Position numbers and translations under genes: made by a program
Notes under the pieces: model-generated
What the model saw: only the letters and a program-made list of their open reading frames with translations
Told to the model about the DNA's origin: nothing
The model's database searches: none
Assembly: GCA_035946735.1 (NCBI GenBank)
Contig: DASYYZ010000004.1
Span: forward strand, 1-64,000
From: Gp13-AA77 sp035946735
GTDB lineage: Bacteria > Acidobacteriota > Terriglobia > UBA7540
Direction: 5' to 3'
Length of the DNA stretch: 64,000 nucleotides
In this document: in pieces, positions 61,228 to 64,000 of the stretch
How the letters are laid out: every line of letters starts with the position of its first letter
Position numbering within the stretch: position 1 is the stretch's first letter

Positions 61228-63735
61228 ATGACTCATAGACTCTTGACAGGCCGGCGGCTCCAGATCCTGCGCGCGGCGGCGTTGCTCATGCTGGCAGTGG
61301 GGATGGCGCTCGCGGCAGACGACACCAAGCAGGCCCCGGCTCCGGAAGCGAAGCTCCTGGCTGCGTTCAAAGTGACGGCCATCCGGCTCATCCCGCCCGA
61401 AGTCGTCTTCACGAATGCCGCCGACTATCGCAAGGTCCTCGTTATCGGAAAGACCGACAAGTCGAACGAGATCGATCTCACGCGCCAGGCCAAACTGACT
61501 CCGGCCAGCGACTGCGTGCGCTTCGATGAGGGCAGCTATCTGCATCCGGTCAAGAACTGCGAAACTCGCATCGCGGTGGCGGCGGGCGGGCTCAATGCGG
61601 AGCTGCCAGTTACCGTGCGCGACCTCGAGAAGCCGCGGCCAGTCTCGTTTGTGCGCGACGTCGAACCCATCCTGAACAAAGTCGGCTGCACCTCCGGAAC
61701 CTGCCACGGCGCCGCCAAGGGAAAGAACGGATTCAAGCTGTCGCTGCGCGGCTACGACCCCGAGTTCGATTACGAGCGCCTTATCCACGACGTCTCCGGG
61801 CGCCGGTTCAATCGCGCCGATCCCGCTCGCAGCCTGATCTTGCTGAAGCCGATTGCCCAGGTGCCCCACGGCGGCGGCATGCGGTTTGACACCGATTCCC
61901 AGTACTACCGGACGATCCTGGCGTGGCTCTCTGAAGGAGCGCATCTCGGCGATGCCAAGGCAGCGGAGGTCGAGCGCCTCGAGGTATCGCCTTCCGACAT
62001 CCTGATGCCGGAGCCGGAGCTTTCGCAGCAGCTTGTTGTGGTCGCCCACTACCCGGACGGCAGCTCGCGTGACGTCACGCGTGAAGCTTCCTACACCAGC
62101 AACACGCCGAGCGTGGCCGAGGCTACTGCCGAAGGTGTACTGACGGCCCAGCGCAAGGGCGAGGCCGCCCTGCTGGTCCGCTACGAAGGAAAGTTTGTCA
62201 CTGTTTCCACTACGATTCTTTCCAACAAACCCGGCTTCCAGTGGGTGCAGCAGCCGCAGAATAATTACATCGACGAGGCGGTGGACAATAAGCTGCGCAA
62301 GCTGAGGATTCTGCCCTCGCCGCTCTCCACCGACTCGGAGTTTCTCCGCCGCGTGTCCCTTGACTTGATCGGCTTGCCGCCGTCCACCGACGAAGTGGAA
62401 GCCTTCCTAAAGGACAAGACGCCGGAGCGGGAAAAACGCGCGCGCCTCGTACAGCAGTTGATGAAGCGGCCCGAGTACGTGGATCACTGGTCGCTGAAGT
62501 GGGGTGACCTGCTCAAGAGCAATCGCAAATTTCTGGGTCAGAAGGGCATGTGGCGCTTCCGCGACTGGGTGCGCGACTCCGTGGCCGAGAACAAGCCTTA
62601 CAACCAGTTTGTTTACGAGCTGCTAACGGCGCGGGGCAGCAACTACGACAATCCGGCCGCCAACTATTTCCTGATCGCGGATCAGCCCAACACCGAGATG
62701 GAGAACACCACCCAGTTGTTCCTGGGCGTCCGCTTCGTCTGCGCGCACTGCCACGATCATCCCTTTGAGCAGTGGACGAACAAACAGTATTTCGAGCTGA
62801 GCGCCTTTTTCGCCCAGGTGGGTATCCGCGATGGAGCTCGCAACCTGGAAAAGGTTGTTTATGACAAGGACGACGGGGAAATCGTGTTTCCCAAGACGGG
62901 ACGCGTCGCGCCCGCGCGCTTCCCGTACATGCAACCAGCCCACTTCACGCAGGGCGAAGAACGTCGCCAGCTTCTGGCCGAGTGGCTGACCTCGAAGAAC
63001 AATCCGTACTTCGCCAAGGCGATCGTGAACCGGGTTTGGAGTTATTTCTTCGCGCGCGGCATCATCGATCCGGTGGATGACATCCGGTCGAGCAACCCAC
63101 CCATCAATCCCGTGCTGCTCACCGCCTTGACCAACGACTTCATCGACCACCACTTTGACCTGCAGTATCTGATCCGCACTATCGTCGACTCGCGTACCTA
63201 TCAGCTTTCTTCGCTCACCAACGAGTGGAACGCGGACGACGAGACCAACTTCTCGCACGCCTTGCCGCGCCGCCTCACGGCGGAGGAACTGATGGACGCC
63301 ATCAGCATCTCCACAGGCAGCCGCGCCGTGTTTAAAGACGTGCCCAAGGACTATCTGGCCGAGGAATTGCCCGACGCGAAGGTGGGCATGGGCGGATTCC
63401 TGGATCTTTTCGGAAGGCCGCAGCGCGAATCGCCCTGCGAGTGCGAACGCCGCAGCGAGGTGAGCTTGAAGCAGGCGCTGAACCTGATCAACGGCCCTTC
63501 GGTGGGTGATGCGGTGGCCGATCCGAATGGCCGCATCGCTAGGCTGATCCTCAAGAGCGCGCCCGACCAGGATATCGTGCACGAACTTTACGTGGCCACG
63601 CTCGACCGCCCGCCGAGCCCCGAAGAAGTGCAGAAGGCGCAGGCCTATTTACAGGGAAGCAAGAATCGCACCGAGAGGGTGCAAGACCTGGAGTGGGCGT
63701 TGCTGAACAGCTACGCCTTCTTGTTCAATCGCTAG
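61228..63735 (+). CDS. PSCyt2/DUF1549 and DUF1553 domain protein
   Basis: This 835-aa exported protein has a signal peptide (LQILRAAALLMLAVGMALAA). Its haem-type motif is CTSGTCHGAAKGKNGFKLSLRGYDPEFDYERL, with CX4CH spacing as is usual in this family. A Big_2-like Ig domain follows (YPDGSSRDVTREASYTSNTPSVAEATAEGVLTAQRKGEAALLVRY). DUF1549 (IDEAVDNKLRKLRILPSPLSTDSEFLRRVSLDLIGLPPS) contains a second CAHCHDHPFEQW haem motif. DUF1553 follows (YFAKAIVNRVWSYFFARGIIDPVDDIRSSNPP...PRRLTAEELMDAIS). The ATG at 61228 begins the signal peptide. Confidence 0.9.
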   Translation: MTHRLLTGRRLQILRAAALLMLAVGMALAADDTKQAPAPEAKLLAAFKVTAIRLIPPEVVFTNAADYRKVLVIGKTDKSNEIDLTRQAKLTPASDCVRFDEGSYLHPVKNCETRIAVAAGGLNAELPVTVRDLEKPRPVSFVRDVEPILNKVGCTSGTCHGAAKGKNGFKLSLRGYDPEFDYERLIHDVSGRRFNRADPARSLILLKPIAQVPHGGGMRFDTDSQYYRTILAWLSEGAHLGDAKAAEVERLEVSPSDILMPEPELSQQLVVVAHYPDGSSRDVTREASYTSNTPSVAEATAEGVLTAQRKGEAALLVRYEGKFVTVSTTILSNKPGFQWVQQPQNNYIDEAVDNKLRKLRILPSPLSTDSEFLRRVSLDLIGLPPSTDEVEAFLKDKTPEREKRARLVQQLMKRPEYVDHWSLKWGDLLKSNRKFLGQKGMWRFRDWVRDSVAENKPYNQFVYELLTARGSNYDNPAANYFLIADQPNTEMENTTQLFLGVRFVCAHCHDHPFEQWTNKQYFELSAFFAQVGIRDGARNLEKVVYDKDDGEIVFPKTGRVAPARFPYMQPAHFTQGEERRQLLAEWLTSKNNPYFAKAIVNRVWSYFFARGIIDPVDDIRSSNPPINPVLLTALTNDFIDHHFDLQYLIRTIVDSRTYQLSSLTNEWNADDETNFSHALPRRLTAEELMDAISISTGSRAVFKDVPKDYLAEELPDAKVGMGGFLDLFGRPQRESPCECERRSEVSLKQALNLINGPSVGDAVADPNGRIARLILKSAPDQDIVHELYVATLDRPPSPEEVQKAQAYLQGSKNRTERVQDLEWALLNSYAFLFNR

Positions 63736-63789
63736 TTTCGATTTTGGCTCGCGCGTCCCCTGGGGCGCGCCCGAGCGGAGGGTGAGAAC

Positions 63790-64000
63790 ATGCTATCGAT
63801 ACCGGGACGGATGGCTAGGTTGTGCGACGGCTACTCGCGGCGCGAGTTTTTGCGGGTGGGAGGCTCGACTCTGTTTGGACTGAGCCTGCCGCAGTTCTTC
63901 TCTCTCCAGGCCAGGGCGTCGGACGCCACGCCGTTTGCCGGCTCGAAGGGCTACGGCGCGGCGAAGTCCGTCATCCTGCTTTTCCTTCAGGGCGGTCCCA
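63790..64000 (+). CDS. DUF1501 domain protein (partial, runs off the window)
   Basis: The first 70 codons are present: a twin-arginine signal (YSRREFLRVGGSTLFGLSLPQFFSLQARA), then AKSVILLFLQGGP, the conserved start of DUF1501. These sulfatase-fold proteins regularly follow DUF1549/DUF1553 genes. The start codon follows GGAGGGTGAG. The Tat signal implies export in folded form. Confidence 0.88.
   Translation, partial: MLSIPGRMARLCDGYSRREFLRVGGSTLFGLSLPQFFSLQARASDATPFAGSKGYGAAKSVILLFLQGGP

Overview
The window looks like chromosomal DNA of a high-GC, soil-type acidobacterium (Bryobacterales/Solibacter-like Terriglobia is my best guess). The supporting signs are: three secreted proteins built from the 'DGNFYGTT' (GloVer-type) repeat; a PSCyt1/WD40 - PPC - DUF1549/DUF1553 - DUF1501 operon of the kind common in Acidobacteria and Planctomycetes; an LPS-type outer membrane (LptD, LpxI, a GnnA-like dehydrogenase, TonB); and a decayed Oar-like TonB receptor. 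The assignment rests on gene content only. I saw no rRNA, tRNA or CRISPR array.

Layout. 0.1-9.6 kb: a permease-like AI-2E family protein, a small holin-fold membrane protein, a short alpha-glucan phosphorylase, selA, a secreted acetylxylan-esterase-like hydrolase, a Tat-exported Gfo/Idh/MocA oxidoreductase and nagB. 10.1-11.6 kb: GloVer protein 1. 12.0-17.6 kb: an exopolysaccharide/O-antigen cluster (Wzz/GumC-like, Wzy-like, GT4, second Wzy-like) preceded by a structured leader, convergent with lptD. 20.2-23.4 kb: a calcineurin-like phosphoesterase, a membrane protein and a small protein behind a strong promoter and a 300-nt leader. 23.5-29.9 kb: another GT4, two stand-alone receiver proteins facing away from each other, HU, FmdB-like zinc ribbon, GNAT and small proteins. 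30.3-35.3 kb: a catabolic/transport patch in decay, where the TonB receptor and aldehyde dehydrogenase are pseudogenes while the class III aminotransferase and APC permease are intact. 35.7-38.0 kb: GloVer protein 2, an intact BrnA with truncated BrnT, and a four-helix-bundle (23S IVS-type) protein. 38.0-41.6 kb: hemE-hemY-hemH. 41.7-47.2 kb: GH18, lpxI, a toxin-antitoxin island with a partial duplicate, a GnnA-like dehydrogenase and TonB. 47.2-51.8 kb: miaA-hfq-hflX, then pgsA overlapping an AMMECR1 gene. 51.9-56.2 kb: a 960-residue TPR protein and GloVer protein 3. 56.5-57.1 kb: mobile-element debris (IS110 remnant joined to a 33-bp selA-like fragment, and tandem IS-end-like repeats). 57.1-64.0 kb: the PSCyt/PPC/DUF1501 operon, running off the end.

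The observations I find most worth following are non-coding. A ~90-nt element (core TTCACA-N6-TTCACA) lies about 0.3 kb upstream of two of the three GloVer genes, with a third core copy at 50.05 kb. A cloverleaf-shaped dispersed repeat occurs twice (8.7 and 26.9 kb). Each of the three GloVer proteins has seven repeats, which suggests seven-bladed propellers.
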